A stretch of 64,000 nucleotides of DNA from Entamoeba histolytica HM-1:IMSS (GCF_000208925.1 NW_001914890.1:29548-93547), one strand, 5' to 3'; counted from the stretch's first letter, positions 33,027 through 43,706 are shown. Program-made: numbers and translations. The notes: generated by a model from the letters alone, not told the origin.

Positions 33027-33768
33027 AGTTAAATGAAGATCTTTAAATTCTTTTTTCTTGTTTTATTAAAAGAGTATCTTCGTACTAATAACTAAATAAA
33101 CATATTCTTTTAACTTCATTCATTCTCCTTTTCAGTTGGTGATGTTTTTGAACTACAAACATTATCCCAATGACTTTTTAAAAAAGAATAAACCAAACGT
33201 TAATTAATACATTATAACATTAAATTTTATTCTTTAACACTATAAAAGTTTGTTGCTAGATTTACCTGTTGTTGATATTCTCATCTTCTCAAAAACTGAA
33301 CAAATTAATTTCTTCAACTTTATTCTGTTGAACTAAATTTTTTATTAACCCTCAAAAAACTTACTTCATAAGTTTATTTTACAATAAAAACAGTAATATT
33401 TGTCTTTGTAAGAATAACTTTACTTAAAAAGCTGAGCATATAATAGTTCAAATAATCCATCTTACTTTAACGCTGACGTTATTCCTACATCTCTTTTTGT
33501 AATTTATATCAAACATCATTCTTTAACACTAAGTAACTTTTAACAAGTAAACAATCATCCTCAATAACTCTTTGTACCATGACTCACCCTTAAATAAATT
33601 TTCCTCTGGTTTTATCAATAAGGTTTGTTTAAGGAGTTACCTTTCTTTACTAACAAAAAATCACTTTCTAAACTATTACTGTATTTGAGCAAAGTCTCAA
33701 TTGAATGTTCTTGTACAAAGATTCAGATATTCAAACTTAAAGTGGAGATAGGTTAATTAATAAAAATA
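33027..33768. other. Intergenic region between GOT1 and eIF5A
   Basis: Divergent promoter region of about 740 nt, somewhat less AT-biased than other spacers. On the minus strand a short piece ending at 33116 reads HWDNVCSSKTSPTEKENE then stop, and could be the last exon of a very small gene starting near 33290 (MRISTTGKSS), but the donor site needed (GTGTTA) is poor. Left unassigned. Confidence 0.35.
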
Positions 33769-34236
33769 ATGGAAACAATGAAATACAATGAAGATTATCA
33801 AATGAATAATCATACTATTCACACTATCCCAACAAAAGCTGGTTCATTGAAAGTTGGTGGTTTTGTTGTCATTGGAACTTTCCCATGTAAAATCACTGAA
33901 TTTAATAAAACTAAGGATGGAAAACATGGACATGCAAAAGTAACATTAACTGGAATTGATGTTTTCACTGGGAAAAAGTACACTGACTGTTGTCCTGCTC
34001 ATTCCAATGTTGATGTTCCCGTAATAAAAAGAGTAGAATATTCTCTTCAAGACATTGATGATGGTTATTTGACTCTTCTTGATGAAGATGGGACAGTAAG
34101 AAGTGATATTAAACTTCCTAAAAATGAACTTGGGAAAGAAATTGAACATGACTTTAATGAGAAGTCTCTTATATGTATTATCCAAGTATTTGGTGATCAA
34201 GAGATGGTTGTTGGCTACAAAGAAGATAAAGACTAA
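33769..34236 (+). CDS. EIF5A: Translation factor eIF5A
   Basis: 155 residues, single exon. It relieves ribosome stalling, for instance at polyproline, and assists termination. The hypusine loop DGKHGHAKV is intact, the modified residue being Lys52. It has the N-terminal SH3-like domain (AGSLKVGGFVVIGTFPCKI) and the C-terminal OB domain (DGTVRSDIKLP). The length is normal for the family. Its function requires deoxyhypusine synthase and hydroxylase encoded elsewhere. Confidence 0.96.
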   Translation: METMKYNEDYQMNNHTIHTIPTKAGSLKVGGFVVIGTFPCKITEFNKTKDGKHGHAKVTLTGIDVFTGKKYTDCCPAHSNVDVPVIKRVEYSLQDIDDGYLTLLDEDGTVRSDIKLPKNELGKEIEHDFNEKSLICIIQVFGDQEMVVGYKEDKD

Positions 34237-36092
34237 TTCTACTTTCTTTTTATCATTTTATTTCATCATAACCACTCAAAATTTCACAAACAAAAAAAGC
34301 TATATGAAATTGCAATTTATTATTCTATTATGCAAGAATATTGTTATATAAAAGAAACTTATTGTTTATTACACAATCGTTATGCTGATATATCTTTTTC
34401 ATATTATAATTTTATTTCTTCATTATTTTTGTATATTAGTATTTCCATTTTAAACTAAAACAATATTGTTCATTATCATTTAATTTTTATTATATTAAAA
34501 TGTGTTGAATTAATATATTTAAATGAATGAGAATAAATGAACATAAAAAAGAAGTTTACTTTATTGTCCTATTATAGAATGTCTACAACTTATTAAATAC
34601 TCAAAAACTAATATCATAATCATCTGCTGAATAAATTCAATAGATTATTGTTGTATTTTAATGTTCATTTTAACATTATTTGTATTATGAAATTATATAC
34701 AAAGATATTTGACCATTTAAATACTGTTTGTATTTATTAGTTGTAATAAAGAAAAACTTAACTTGACTCTACACATTCATTGTTAGTGTCTTATCCTCAT
34801 TTAAATGATGAAATGAAATTATAACTATTCTATTAACAAAATATAATTCAGTTAACATCATTTTATTTTCCAAATAATAATATCATAACAAGTAGAAGTA
34901 ATAAAATATAAGAAATAAGTTTAAGATGATAATACCAAGAATAATACTCAAAATAATCAAAGAAGATTATTCAAATAATAAATGATTATTCTTATTTATA
35001 ACAAAAATAAAATAATCACTACATTATTAATTCTTTGTTCATGATGTTAAATAATGAAATGTCAAATTACTAATTTAAAGAGAGTAAGATAAAAATTAAG
35101 AGTGTAGAGAAGAGAAATAAATCCATAATATTTTTTAAAAACTTTTGTATATTAACAAATTGAAGAAAAATTATTTTCAAAATATACTTTACTATTCTTA
35201 TAAAGTTATTTCTGTTAATGATGACAATAAAAAAATAATCAAAAAGAGTGGAAATCAAATTCTATAAGTAATACAATAATCTTTTTTTTGTTAAAACTAT
35301 AAACTAAAAATTATTTTCTAGTTTTACAAATTAAATTTTCCAACTTCATTATTAATCTTTATTAAAAATTTTAAATTATTAAAACTAATAAAAAATAATT
35401 AACATTTACTAATTCAAAATGACTAAACCATTATCATTTCTTTAATAAACACAAAAACTTATTGTAATTTAACCAAACAAATACCTAAAATATAATTTTC
35501 AATATTATAAGAAATTCATATCAGATACTCATTTCTTCCATTCAACAACAAAACTAATCTTGAAAATCATTGAATAATTAGAAGAAGAAATAAACCTATT
35601 TTAAACTGAAAAAATTTATATTATTAACAAGAAACAATAAAAAGAATTAAGAAACAAATAAATTAATCAATTCATAAAAATGATAACTTAGTCAATGCAT
35701 TAGTATTAAAAATAACTAATAAAATAATCAAATTTATTGTATTTATAGTTAATTATTATAACTAATATATAACCAAAATAATTTACTTTAAAAAGAATTA
35801 ATTTAAACACGGTTATATTCAAAATTAATTTAAAAAATTAGAGTAATATTGAACTAATAAAATAGTAATTTAATTTTAAGTTCTAATTGAAAAAATCAAA
35901 GTTTTAATCAAAAAAAAGAAATTATAAATAATATTAAAAAATACTAAAAAATAAATAAACTATAAATAATATTAAAAAAGCTATAATGAATCTATAATTG
36001 AATAATAAGGGTTTGAAGAAGTAATAAATAGAAAGAAAATAATAAGAGAAATATAAAAAGCAATCTGAACAAGAAAATGAATTGTCAGATTC
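34237..36092. other. Gene-free AT-rich region, 1.85 kb
   Basis: Extremely A/T-rich with stops in all frames. Nothing coding or structured recognised; the minus-strand frame at 35070-35258 is a low-complexity artefact. A GAACA variant of the GAAC element lies at about 36067, 27 nt before the eS25 start. Confidence 0.5.
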
Positions 36093-36506
36093 ATGCCACC
36101 CAAGGACGCTAAAGGAAAAGGAGCTGCTGCAGGAAAGAAAGGTGCTTTAACTAAACCAAAAAAATCATCAGGAGGAAAAGCTCCAAAGAAATCATGGTCA
36201 AAGACTAAAGTTAAGGAAAAGTTAAATAATGCTGTTTTATTTGACAAAGCTACTCTTGACAAATGTACTAAGGAAGTTCCATCAATGAAAGTTATTACAC
36301 CAGCTGTTGTTGCTGATAGAATGAAAATTACTTGTTCTCTTGCTAAAATTCTTCTTAAAGACCTTGAAAAGAAAGAATTAATTGTTCCAGTTAAGGTTGA
36401 TAATCACATTTGGATCTATACTAGATCAGCTAAACATGCTGCTGCTGCCCCAGCTGAAGCTGAAAAGAAACCAGCTAAAGGTTCAAAGAAACAAGTTAAA
36501 GCTTAA
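36093..36506 (+). CDS. RPS25: 40S ribosomal protein eS25
   Basis: 137 residues, single exon. The basic, Ala/Lys-rich N-terminus (PPKDAKGKGAAAGKK) is followed by the winged-helix core: KSWSKTKVKEKLNNAVLFDKAT, VITPAVVADRMKITCSLAKILLKDLE, and the terminal WIYTR. eS25 sits on the head of the 40S subunit near the E site. The C-terminal 25 residues are an Ala/Lys-rich extension longer than in most eukaryotes. Confidence 0.95.
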   Translation: MPPKDAKGKGAAAGKKGALTKPKKSSGGKAPKKSWSKTKVKEKLNNAVLFDKATLDKCTKEVPSMKVITPAVVADRMKITCSLAKILLKDLEKKELIVPVKVDNHIWIYTRSAKHAAAAPAEAEKKPAKGSKKQVKA

Positions 36507-36614
36507 GAGGTGTTAATTAAAAGAAGCGATCCTTGTTATACTTTTAGGTTCTTTTTTTGAATAGGAATTAAAGAAATAATTTATTTAAGAAATTCTTTTT
36601 CTTTCATAAGAAAA

Positions 36615-36619
36615 GAACT
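36615..36619 (+). promoter_or_regulatory. GAACT promoter element
   Basis: AAAAGAACTTCAAAAAGATAG, GAACT starting 18 nt before the start codon of the TLDc-like gene at 36633. Confidence 0.5.
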
Positions 36620-36632
36620 TCAAAAAGATAGA

Positions 36633-37352
36633 ATGATGGAAGTTATTAAAGATACATTAAAAGAAATGAAAAAAGCTATTGACCAAATGAGTGGTGATGA
36701 AATAATTGAGTCATTTGCAAAGAGTGCATATAACATTTTAATACAAATATCAAATACAATATATGGAAAAGATATTAGAAAAGAAAATATCGATAATAAT
36801 TTAAAAGAATGTCATTTAATAAATTCTTTTGAAAATACATTACAATTAAATGAATTATTTTATCTTAAAGAATGGACAGGACAACATGAATTTAGAATAT
36901 TATATGATACTGACCAACAACCTTTTTTACAGGAATATATTCAATTTACTGTTATTGGAAGAAAAAACCTTGTTTTATTATTTGAAACAACTAAAAATGC
37001 ATTATTTGGTTGTTATCTTGAAGCTCCAATTTATATTAATGAATATGGATTTGCTGAAGATTTTGATACATTTGTATTTTCTTTAAGAAGTCCAAAATTG
37101 TCTAAACCAACTAAATTTGGTAAACTAAGATCATTTGGCGATTTGTGTCATTTTTCTATTTCATTTAAATCTGATAAACAGTGTATTATTAATGTAGATG
37201 GTGCATTTTCAATTATGTTTCCATTAAATGAAGTTGTGTCTGAAGTAAATCCAAATTTTAAAGTAAATTTTAAGAATGCATTAGATTCACTACTTCTTGG
37301 TGATGATATTGATTTTGCATTAAAGAGAATGTTCATATTAGATTCATATTAA
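36633..37352 (+). CDS. TLDc-like domain protein (first of three)
   Basis: 239 residues, single exon. An N-terminal helical region (about 1-65) precedes a divergent TLDc-type domain. LKEWTGQHEFRILYDTD matches the opening WxxxxxxLLYxxx, VIGRKNLVLLFETTKNALFGCYL the central strand plus FGxY, and DTFVFSLRSPK the xxFVFSL strand. TLDc proteins (OXR1, NCOA7, TLDC2) act in oxidative stress and bind and regulate V-ATPase in other eukaryotes. Entamoeba members are divergent and their role is not known to me. No signal peptide or membrane segment. Two more genes of this type lie within 3.3 kb. Confidence 0.72.
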   Translation: MMEVIKDTLKEMKKAIDQMSGDEIIESFAKSAYNILIQISNTIYGKDIRKENIDNNLKECHLINSFENTLQLNELFYLKEWTGQHEFRILYDTDQQPFLQEYIQFTVIGRKNLVLLFETTKNALFGCYLEAPIYINEYGFAEDFDTFVFSLRSPKLSKPTKFGKLRSFGDLCHFSISFKSDKQCIINVDGAFSIMFPLNEVVSEVNPNFKVNFKNALDSLLLGDDIDFALKRMFILDSY

Positions 37353-37512
37353 AAAAAAGGAAGTTTTTATACTTCTTTTATTAAATGTAATTAAGTTTCA
37401 TTTGTAGTTTTTGTTAGTTAGTGTAAGAAATACTATTTGGAAATAAACTAAAAAAGAAGACAAATATATTTAATATAGTTTGTATGATAATACAATAAGT
37501 ACATATACTATG

Positions 37513-38551
37513 TTAAAACCAATGTAAAACAACTAAACGATGTACATCAAATGCCGTTGTTTGTGTAAAGAAAGTATGTTCTCTTTTTTGATGGTCTTTA
37601 CTTTTATATTTTAATGAGAATTTACCGTGAAAGAATGATCGTGTGCCATGAGGACCATTAGGATTTTTAATTTTAATAAATCGTTTTGTTGTAAAAATAA
37701 AATTTTGTTCATCATTTGGCCAAATACAAATAGATTTTCCTTGATGTTTTTGTTTAAAGTATATTGGTTCTGAACAAGAAGGATTTCTTAAAGAAAAAGT
37801 AAAATATTTTTTATCGTACATTGAATAAATATAAGATTTCTTTGGATAAGGAATTTTCTATAAATAAATATAGATTTTGTTAATTAATAAAGAATGAGGG
37901 ATAATGTGAATAAAATAGAAACGAAAAAGAATCATTTTGTAAGATATAATATGATTTTATCAATTTTGATTACCCCTTTAATATAAATAAAATCAAAACT
38001 AATCAAAATTAACAAACTTTATGACAAAAACATCCAAATGCATATCCTGTTTTTGTGATTATAATAAACATAACATTCTTTTCTCCACATACTTTTTTAT
38101 TAAAATCTGATGCATTTGTTCCATCTTCTACACTATTGTATAACACTTCATAATTACTAAGTCCAACCCATTCACATAATTTAGGATAAAACTCATTCAT
38201 TGTTTCTTCTATATCAAGTCTTCTTTGTCTTTCTTCAACTTCTTCATTTTCTATACGATATCTCTCAATTTCTTGTTCCCAATTTTGACGTTGTTCCATA
38301 CCCATAGCAGCTTTCTTTTGTCTTCTTTCAGCCATAAGTTTAGCTTGACTAATTTGTTGTTGTCTTATCTCTTCTAATCTTTTTTTTTCTAATGTATCAA
38401 TACTACTTTCATCAGCTCCAAGTAATGCCGCAGTATCAGCTCGTTCTACAGAAAGAGCAAGTTCAACAATTTGAGAAGAAGTCTCCATTTCAGGGATGAT
38501 AGATGAAGTAGTAGAACTTTCAGAATTTTCACAATGTGTTACAAACTCCAT
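37513..38551 (-). CDS. TLDc-like domain protein with coiled coil, two exons (second of three)
   Basis: Exons 38551-38018 and 37857-37513, 292 residues. The intron is 160 nt (GTTTGT...TAG), two to three times longer than the others here. The N-terminal half is an acidic/Ser-rich start then a Gln/Arg/Glu coiled coil (about 55-125, KLMAERRQKKAAMGMEQRQN). The TLDc-like domain spans the intron: FYPKLCEWVGLSNYEVLYNS, NVMFIIITKTGYAFGCFCHK, junction, KIPYPKKSYIYSMYDKKYFTFSLRNPS. The start at 38551 is the first ATG in frame. Read separately, the exons look like two unrelated small proteins, the second lacking a proper start. Convergent with the first TLDc gene and divergent from the Cys-rich membrane protein gene. 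Confidence 0.75.
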
Positions 38552-38894
38552 TTTTTGTAATGAAAAGATCTTGATTTTTAATTTTATGTTGTTTTTTTTT
38601 ATCAAATCTAAAACTCTGATTTTTTTTCATAAAAATCCAAAAAAAAATCAAAATTTTTATTGCTTTATTATTAAAAAAATTTATTTTTAGTTTTTTTTAT
38701 CAAAACAAAATCTTAAAATAGAAAATATACTAATGATTTGTCATTACCTATTTCTTTTTGATTTTGTCAAAGAAATACATCTTTTTATTTCATCAAATAA
38801 ACATTTTTTTAAAAAAAAAAAAAAGAATATTTATTTTTTATAAAATTGTGTTATTCGAAATCGTCTTAAAAATTTAAATATAGATAATAGAAAA

Positions 38895-38899
38895 GAACT
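38895..38899 (+). promoter_or_regulatory. GAACT promoter element
   Basis: AAAAGAACTGAAAAAAGATA, almost the same string as before the gene at 36633; GAACT starts 27 nt before the start codon at 38922. Confidence 0.5.
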
Positions 38900-38921
38900 G
38901 AAAAAAGATAATTTACAAGGA

Positions 38922-39629
38922 ATGAAATTTATTTCCATCCTTCTATTATTACTTCTCGTAAATGACTCAGTTGCAATTAAAAGAATGAGATTTAAAACTG
39001 CACGTAAAGCAGGTGTTTATTTACAAAGAGGTCCAATAGAATATCAATCAAAGAAAAATAGTAAAAGAGTTACATCAGTTAATGAGGGGGATATTGTCAA
39101 ACCAAAAGTGATAGAAGTTTGTATTCCAGTTTCATGTGAAAATAATGAAATATTAGACACAAATTGTGTTTTTAATACTTCATATAAAATAGCGTGTGGT
39201 TATGTTTCTGAAAATAAATGTACTCCAATATCAATTAAAAAACCATGTAAAACTAAAAAAAATGTTATTTATATTTCATCTAAAAGAAAAGGTAAAGGAA
39301 CTAAAATTTATAACATTAAAGCATTTGAAGATTCTCATTGTTTAAAACCATATCAAGGATTTACTGAAAATATCATTAATTGTAAATTTAATAATTTAAA
39401 AACAAAAAAATTTGGATGTAATCCTGAAAATGAAATTAGTGTTGGTGGTATTTGTGAATGTAAAAATTGTAGAACTGAAAATATAAAAACTAATATAAAA
39501 TCAAATGATCAACTAAAAATTAAAAGATCAGAAATAAAATTTGGGTATAATCCTTGGTTTTGTTTCTTTATTCCAGGTTTAGTAGTAATAGTTGTTGTGT
39601 ACTTTTTCACTCACAAAAAACCATATTAA
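38922..39629 (+). CDS. Cys-rich type I membrane protein
   Basis: 235 residues, single exon. A signal peptide (MKFISILLLLLLVNDSVA) is followed by a basic N-terminal stretch. Next comes a Cys-rich ectodomain of about 150 residues with at least 12 Cys, including VCIPVSCEN, NCVF, CGYVSENKC, KPC and CECKNC. A single membrane span near the C-terminus (FFIPGLVVIVVVYFF) is followed by a short basic tail (THKKPY). It should be a surface or endomembrane protein with a disulfide-bonded exposed domain. It is Lys-rich for an ectodomain. No family recognised. It sits between two TLDc-like genes. Confidence 0.78.
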   Translation: MKFISILLLLLLVNDSVAIKRMRFKTARKAGVYLQRGPIEYQSKKNSKRVTSVNEGDIVKPKVIEVCIPVSCENNEILDTNCVFNTSYKIACGYVSENKCTPISIKKPCKTKKNVIYISSKRKGKGTKIYNIKAFEDSHCLKPYQGFTENIINCKFNNLKTKKFGCNPENEISVGGICECKNCRTENIKTNIKSNDQLKIKRSEIKFGYNPWFCFFIPGLVVIVVVYFFTHKKPY

Positions 39630-39750
39630 ATGAATATTTTTTAATTTTAATAAATTTTTATGATTTTTTTTTTTTTATTTAAATGAAAGAAAAAAAAAAT
39701 TAAAACCAAAATATTATGTAATTTGAATCTTCTAAAATTATTTTATCTTT

Positions 39751-40650
39751 ATGGGGAATGAAGAAACAAAAACAACAAAGAGAGGAAGTCTTTCTGACAG
39801 ATACAAATTAGAAAAAAAACCTGTTCATAAATTTAAGATTTCTAAAAAAAAAAGATTCTCTCTTAAAGATGATCTTCAACCATCAAATGTTCTTAATTCT
39901 CCACATACTTCACTTTCAAATAGTTGTGATATTTTGTCTGCAGATTTTGTTAAATCAGATGATTCAAAAAATTTACTTTCTTCAAGTCCAAGAATTAAAA
40001 AAATTTCTAACAACACTAATCAACAAAATTCTCCTTCTCCTTTTAGAACTCCTTCAATTCATTTAGACTCGCCATTAAATTCTTTTGACATAATGTCTTA
40101 TTCTCCACAATTAACACCTACTTCAGAATATTGTTTAATGATTAAAAAATGGTTTTCATCTATTAAAAATGGAACAGAACAAGTAATTAATGGATATACG
40201 ATATTATATGACTCAAATTTTCTTCAACTCTCTTCAAGAGATATTTATTCTGTTCTTTCTGGAAAAAATAACTTTTTTATTATCGTACGATTATTTTCTG
40301 GAGAATTATTTGGAAGTTATTATTCAAAGACTGTTCCTTGTGAAAATAACTCTACACGTGTTGAAATAGACTCAGACCAAAATCATTTCATCTTTGTTAT
40401 TCAAAATTTCTCTACAAAACCTACTTTATATCATCCTGTTAATCTAAAAAAATCATTAATCATTCATCCTATCTCTAATTCAGATTTAGTTATCACTATT
40501 CCTGGTGCATTTTGGGTTACTTCTGATGGTAAAGTATTTTCAAATTCAAATATAAATTTAACTTATAAAAATGCTGTTCCATTAGCTCATCGTGTTGTCC
40601 CTTATTCTAATCCATTGTATCATCTTTCAATTATACAGTTAATTCATTAA
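39751..40650 (+). CDS. TLDc-like domain protein with possible N-myristoylation (third of three)
   Basis: 299 residues, single exon. It starts MGNEETK, which fits an N-myristoylation site (Gly2, Thr6). A Lys-rich then Ser/Pro-rich, probably disordered region follows to about residue 120. The C-terminal half is TLDc-like: MIKKWFSSIKNGTEQVINGYTILYDSN, NNFFIIVRLFSGELFGSYY, QNHFIFVIQNFS, and the later PGAFWV strand, parallel to DGAFSI of the first paralogue. The lipid site and basic stretch suggest membrane-associated action. It is the most diverged of the three local members. Confidence 0.68.
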   Translation: MGNEETKTTKRGSLSDRYKLEKKPVHKFKISKKKRFSLKDDLQPSNVLNSPHTSLSNSCDILSADFVKSDDSKNLLSSSPRIKKISNNTNQQNSPSPFRTPSIHLDSPLNSFDIMSYSPQLTPTSEYCLMIKKWFSSIKNGTEQVINGYTILYDSNFLQLSSRDIYSVLSGKNNFFIIVRLFSGELFGSYYSKTVPCENNSTRVEIDSDQNHFIFVIQNFSTKPTLYHPVNLKKSLIIHPISNSDLVITIPGAFWVTSDGKVFSNSNINLTYKNAVPLAHRVVPYSNPLYHLSIIQLIH

Positions 40651-40718
40651 TTATTGATATTCAACTCTAGGTTTCATTTTTTGTAACTTTTCATTTTATT
40701 TTTTTATTTTCTTTACAA

Positions 40719-40741
40719 AAAGAAAAGAAAAGAAAAGAAAA
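40719..40741 (+). repeat. (AAAAG)n microsatellite
   Basis: About four to five units of AAAAG just downstream of the third TLDc-like gene. Confidence 0.6.
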
Positions 40742-40930
40742 TTTATTTCTTCTTTCTTAAAAAAAAAAAGCTATAAAATATAATATAAATATTATTATTA
40801 TTAGAAACAAAGAAAAAATTGCAGGTTACAAAGTTAGCTCATTCAGGATGGAATAAAAAAGAAAATTCTATAATCCATGAGAAAAGTTGAGAACAACTGA
40901 ACGAACAAATGGAACTAAATCATACAAATA

Positions 40931-41672
40931 ATGGTTTGTGAGATGTGATACGTTTATTTGTCTTTAATTTGAAAATATATTAATATAACTAGGAAGAGTC
41001 AAAGGAAGCATTACAATTAAAAATCATTGTTATTGGAGAACCAAGTGTAGGTAAAACATCAACCATTAGAAAGTATTGTCATGGTGTATTTGACCAATTG
41101 TACCGTGCAACTATTGGTGTTGATTTTGCTGTTAAATTTACAACAGTTGATGAACGTGATGTTGAACTTAGATTATGGGATATTGCAGGTCAGGAAAAGT
41201 ATATTGCTATGACTCGTGTTTATGTTTGTTTATATATTTTTAACCAAAAATCAAGAAAATAGAATAACCAAAATAGTATAATGGAGCACATGGTGCTATT
41301 ATTATGTATGACCTTACTAATCCAGATACATTTGCAGCTACAGATAGATGGAAGGAAGATCTTGAGAATAAAGTCAAATTTAATGAACAATCAATTCCTG
41401 CATTATTAGTTGGAAATAAAGCTGATTGTTTAAGTGAAGAAGAATTAAAAAAGGCACAAGAAGACTTAATGGCTAAAGTAGCAGAACAAAAGTATTCAGA
41501 TGGTATTTTAACATCAGCTAAAAGTGGACTTGCTGTTGAAGAGGCAATGGCAAAAATTACACGATTGATATTTAAACAATTCTCTGATCTTGTCAATCCA
41601 AAACCTGATGCTAATAATGTTGATATTTCCAAACAAGGTCAACAAACCCAAAAAGAAGGTGGATGTTGCTAA
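40931..41672 (+). CDS. Rab32-like small GTPase, three exons
   Basis: Exons 40931-40933 (just ATG), 40993-41223 and 41277-41672, introns 59 and 53 nt (GTTTGT...TAG), 209 residues. Motifs: GEPSVGKTS (P-loop), TIGVDFAVK, WDIAGQEKY, NKAD, SAKSG, and C-terminal GGCC for prenylation. EPSVGKTSTIRKYCHGVF, the DIAGQ (Ile for Thr) and MTRVYY across the second junction are Rab32/38-like, a group linked to lysosome-related organelles and phagosomes. The first exon is uncertain. Splicing directly after the ATG at 40931 keeps frame with a TAG acceptor. An alternative start at 40909 (MELNHTNN) keeps frame only with an AAG acceptor at 40996. Confidence 0.83.
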
Positions 41673-41747
41673 TTTATGACATTTTTGCATTAGAAAAGTA
41701 GGTTTTAAATTAATTTAATAAACTTATAAAAAGAAATAAATTTTTAA

Positions 41748-42997
41748 TTAAAGTAATTGAGTTTGATCTTTATCAATTTGTTGAACAATTTGAGTTGATT
41801 GAGGAATATCAATCAATTTCTCTTCTTTAAATGGTTGATCATCTGATTTTATTTGGTTATTAACTTCTTCAATAAGAGAAGGATTTGTTTCTAAAGTGTT
41901 ATTTTCAATGTCAATATCTCTTTTGATAATCTTTGCTATTACATCCAAGTATCGTTCAACATCTTCATTTCCCCAATTTTTAAATAATTTTTTTCTATTC
42001 ATTTGCCCCATAATGAATATATGAGCGTCATTTGATTTTGTTCTAAAATGAACATTTAATCGCCTCCAATTTAATGTATTAAGTTGTTTAATTATACGGT
42101 CATGAATAATACAACTATCTACTCTTTCTTCAAAAATATCTCCACGTTCATTTTGTAATTGGTATTGTTTAGTACAACCATCAACAATATCATTGTATCC
42201 CCTTAAGAAATTAAATCCATCCAAAAGAAATTGATCTTGTAAAAAGTCTCTATCATAAGGAATGGCTCGATCAAGTGCAGAAGATACATAAGGGACTTGT
42301 GGTGATGCTCTAATGTTTTGGACTAAAGTAAGGTGTTTAAATTTTTTTAATGGAGCAATAACATCATCTTCAACCATTCTTAACAATAAAGGATATTCAT
42401 CTAAACATGATGGGTCATATGGTGGAAAAGGACGATCATTTAGTTCTAGCTCATTAAGTGTTTCTCCTTCAAAAACATTTCCAAAGAAAGATTTAATTCC
42501 TGTTTGTGATTTCTTAACACCAGCATGAGGTGATTCTAAAGTAATAAAACTAAATGGGATATAATTTGAATTATTAAATATATTACGATTAAATAATATA
42601 GGAATTGCTAACCTGAAATATAGTCCACCAAGTGAATGTCCAATAAAATGAATATTATATTTCTCGTCTCCTCTTTTACTTTTAGTATCTTTAAGGTCAT
42701 TACAAATTTCATTTGCTAGTCTCAATGCTCCAACTTCTATACCATCACTTGTTTTTGATTTTAATGAATTACAACTACAATATTTCTATTTGAGTTATTA
42801 CCTTATTACCTTTTTAATCTTAAACAAACAATAATATAATTCGTTTTTAATTCTTTTTTTATTCCATCAACAAATTGTGCCCAATATTCTTTTGGTTCAG
42901 TTGAAAGAGCAATTCCATTTTCAAAGAAAAAATAATTTACCACATTTTCTTTCTTCATTGTGTCTAAATTTTTATTATTTAAACCTTCACCTTCCAT
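41748..42997 (-). CDS. DUF676 lipase/serine esterase, two exons
   Basis: Exons 42997-42830 and 42785-41748, 44-nt intron (GTTTGT...TAG), 401 residues. An alpha/beta-hydrolase with the nucleophile elbow GHSLGG (GxSxG) and the family's SDGIEVGALRLANEI just before it, rebuilt across the junction (NYII then KYCSCNSLKSKTSDG). The conserved ITLESPHAGV strand follows. A His in the HVHF/DAHIF region (NVHFRTKSNDAHIF) may complete the catalytic triad. This group (DUF676/FAM135-like) is thought to hydrolyse lipids or acyl esters; substrate unknown. There is no signal peptide, so it is probably cytosolic or membrane-peripheral. The C-terminal 70 residues are polar and low complexity. Confidence 0.85.
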
Positions 42998-43332
42998 CTT
43001 CTTAGTAATAATTAAACTCAGTTTGAGTTCTTTTGATAAAAACAAAAATAAATTAAATTTTATATAACAATAATAATTTAATACTATAATATACTTCAAG
43101 AATGTTATAAATAACAATATTAAATTACTATTAAATTAACAGTTAGTCAAAGAGTCAAATAGACACTTAACAAGAGGCAAAAAGAAATAACAAAAAATGT
43201 TAAACTAGACACATAATATAATAGAAATTAAAAAAAAAGATATATGGATTAGAATAAGAAATTTGTTTATAGTCTAGTTGTTAGTTGATAGTATTTGTTT
43301 GATTTTAGTTAGTATGTGATAAAATTTAATAA
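42998..43332. other. Intergenic AT-rich spacer
   Basis: Upstream flank of the esterase gene. No feature recognised. Confidence 0.45.
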
Positions 43333-43706
43333 GACATTGATGATGTTGTAGTACTTAATTTAACTGAACTATTACATTTTGTTTTTAATACACCCAAATC
43401 ATTTAAAATTGATGGATTAAAAAATAAACCTAATGTTAATTGTTTTTATTAGTTGCAATATCATTTCTTGTATGTGAATTATCTACAATATTAATATCCG
43501 ACTTTGAAATTATTTATTCAATTAGAATTATTAATAAGATAATATGGAAGGTTGGAGTTTTGTGTGTAATATGGTTTATTATTACAGGTTGTTTAACATT
43601 TTTTATGATAGGAAAATTTGGACTTATAACAAGTCTTTCTTTGTTAAGTTCTTCTTCAATATTTATTATGTTATTTGTTCTTTATAAAATAAGAAGATCA
43701 AAATAA
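43333..43706 (+). pseudogene. Broken gene for a small multi-span membrane protein
   Basis: The frame from 43440 has no ATG near its start and encodes three hydrophobic spans (LLVAISFLVCEL, VGVLCVIWFIITGCLTFF, IFIMLFVLYKIRRSK). The preceding open frame, 43333 to about 43450, reads DDVVVLNLTELLHFVFNTP and is offset by one base; it runs into the second at a T5 run (about 43442-43447). One extra T would fuse them smoothly (...NVNCFLLVAISF). No start codon or credible intron was found for the first part. So it is a partial gene, pseudogene, or error. No family recognised. Confidence 0.35.

Noticed and set aside
34237..36092. Search for tRNA or other structured RNA genes in the long spacers
   Set aside because: No acceptor/TpsiC-like pairs or known RNA motifs found by eye here or in other spacers.
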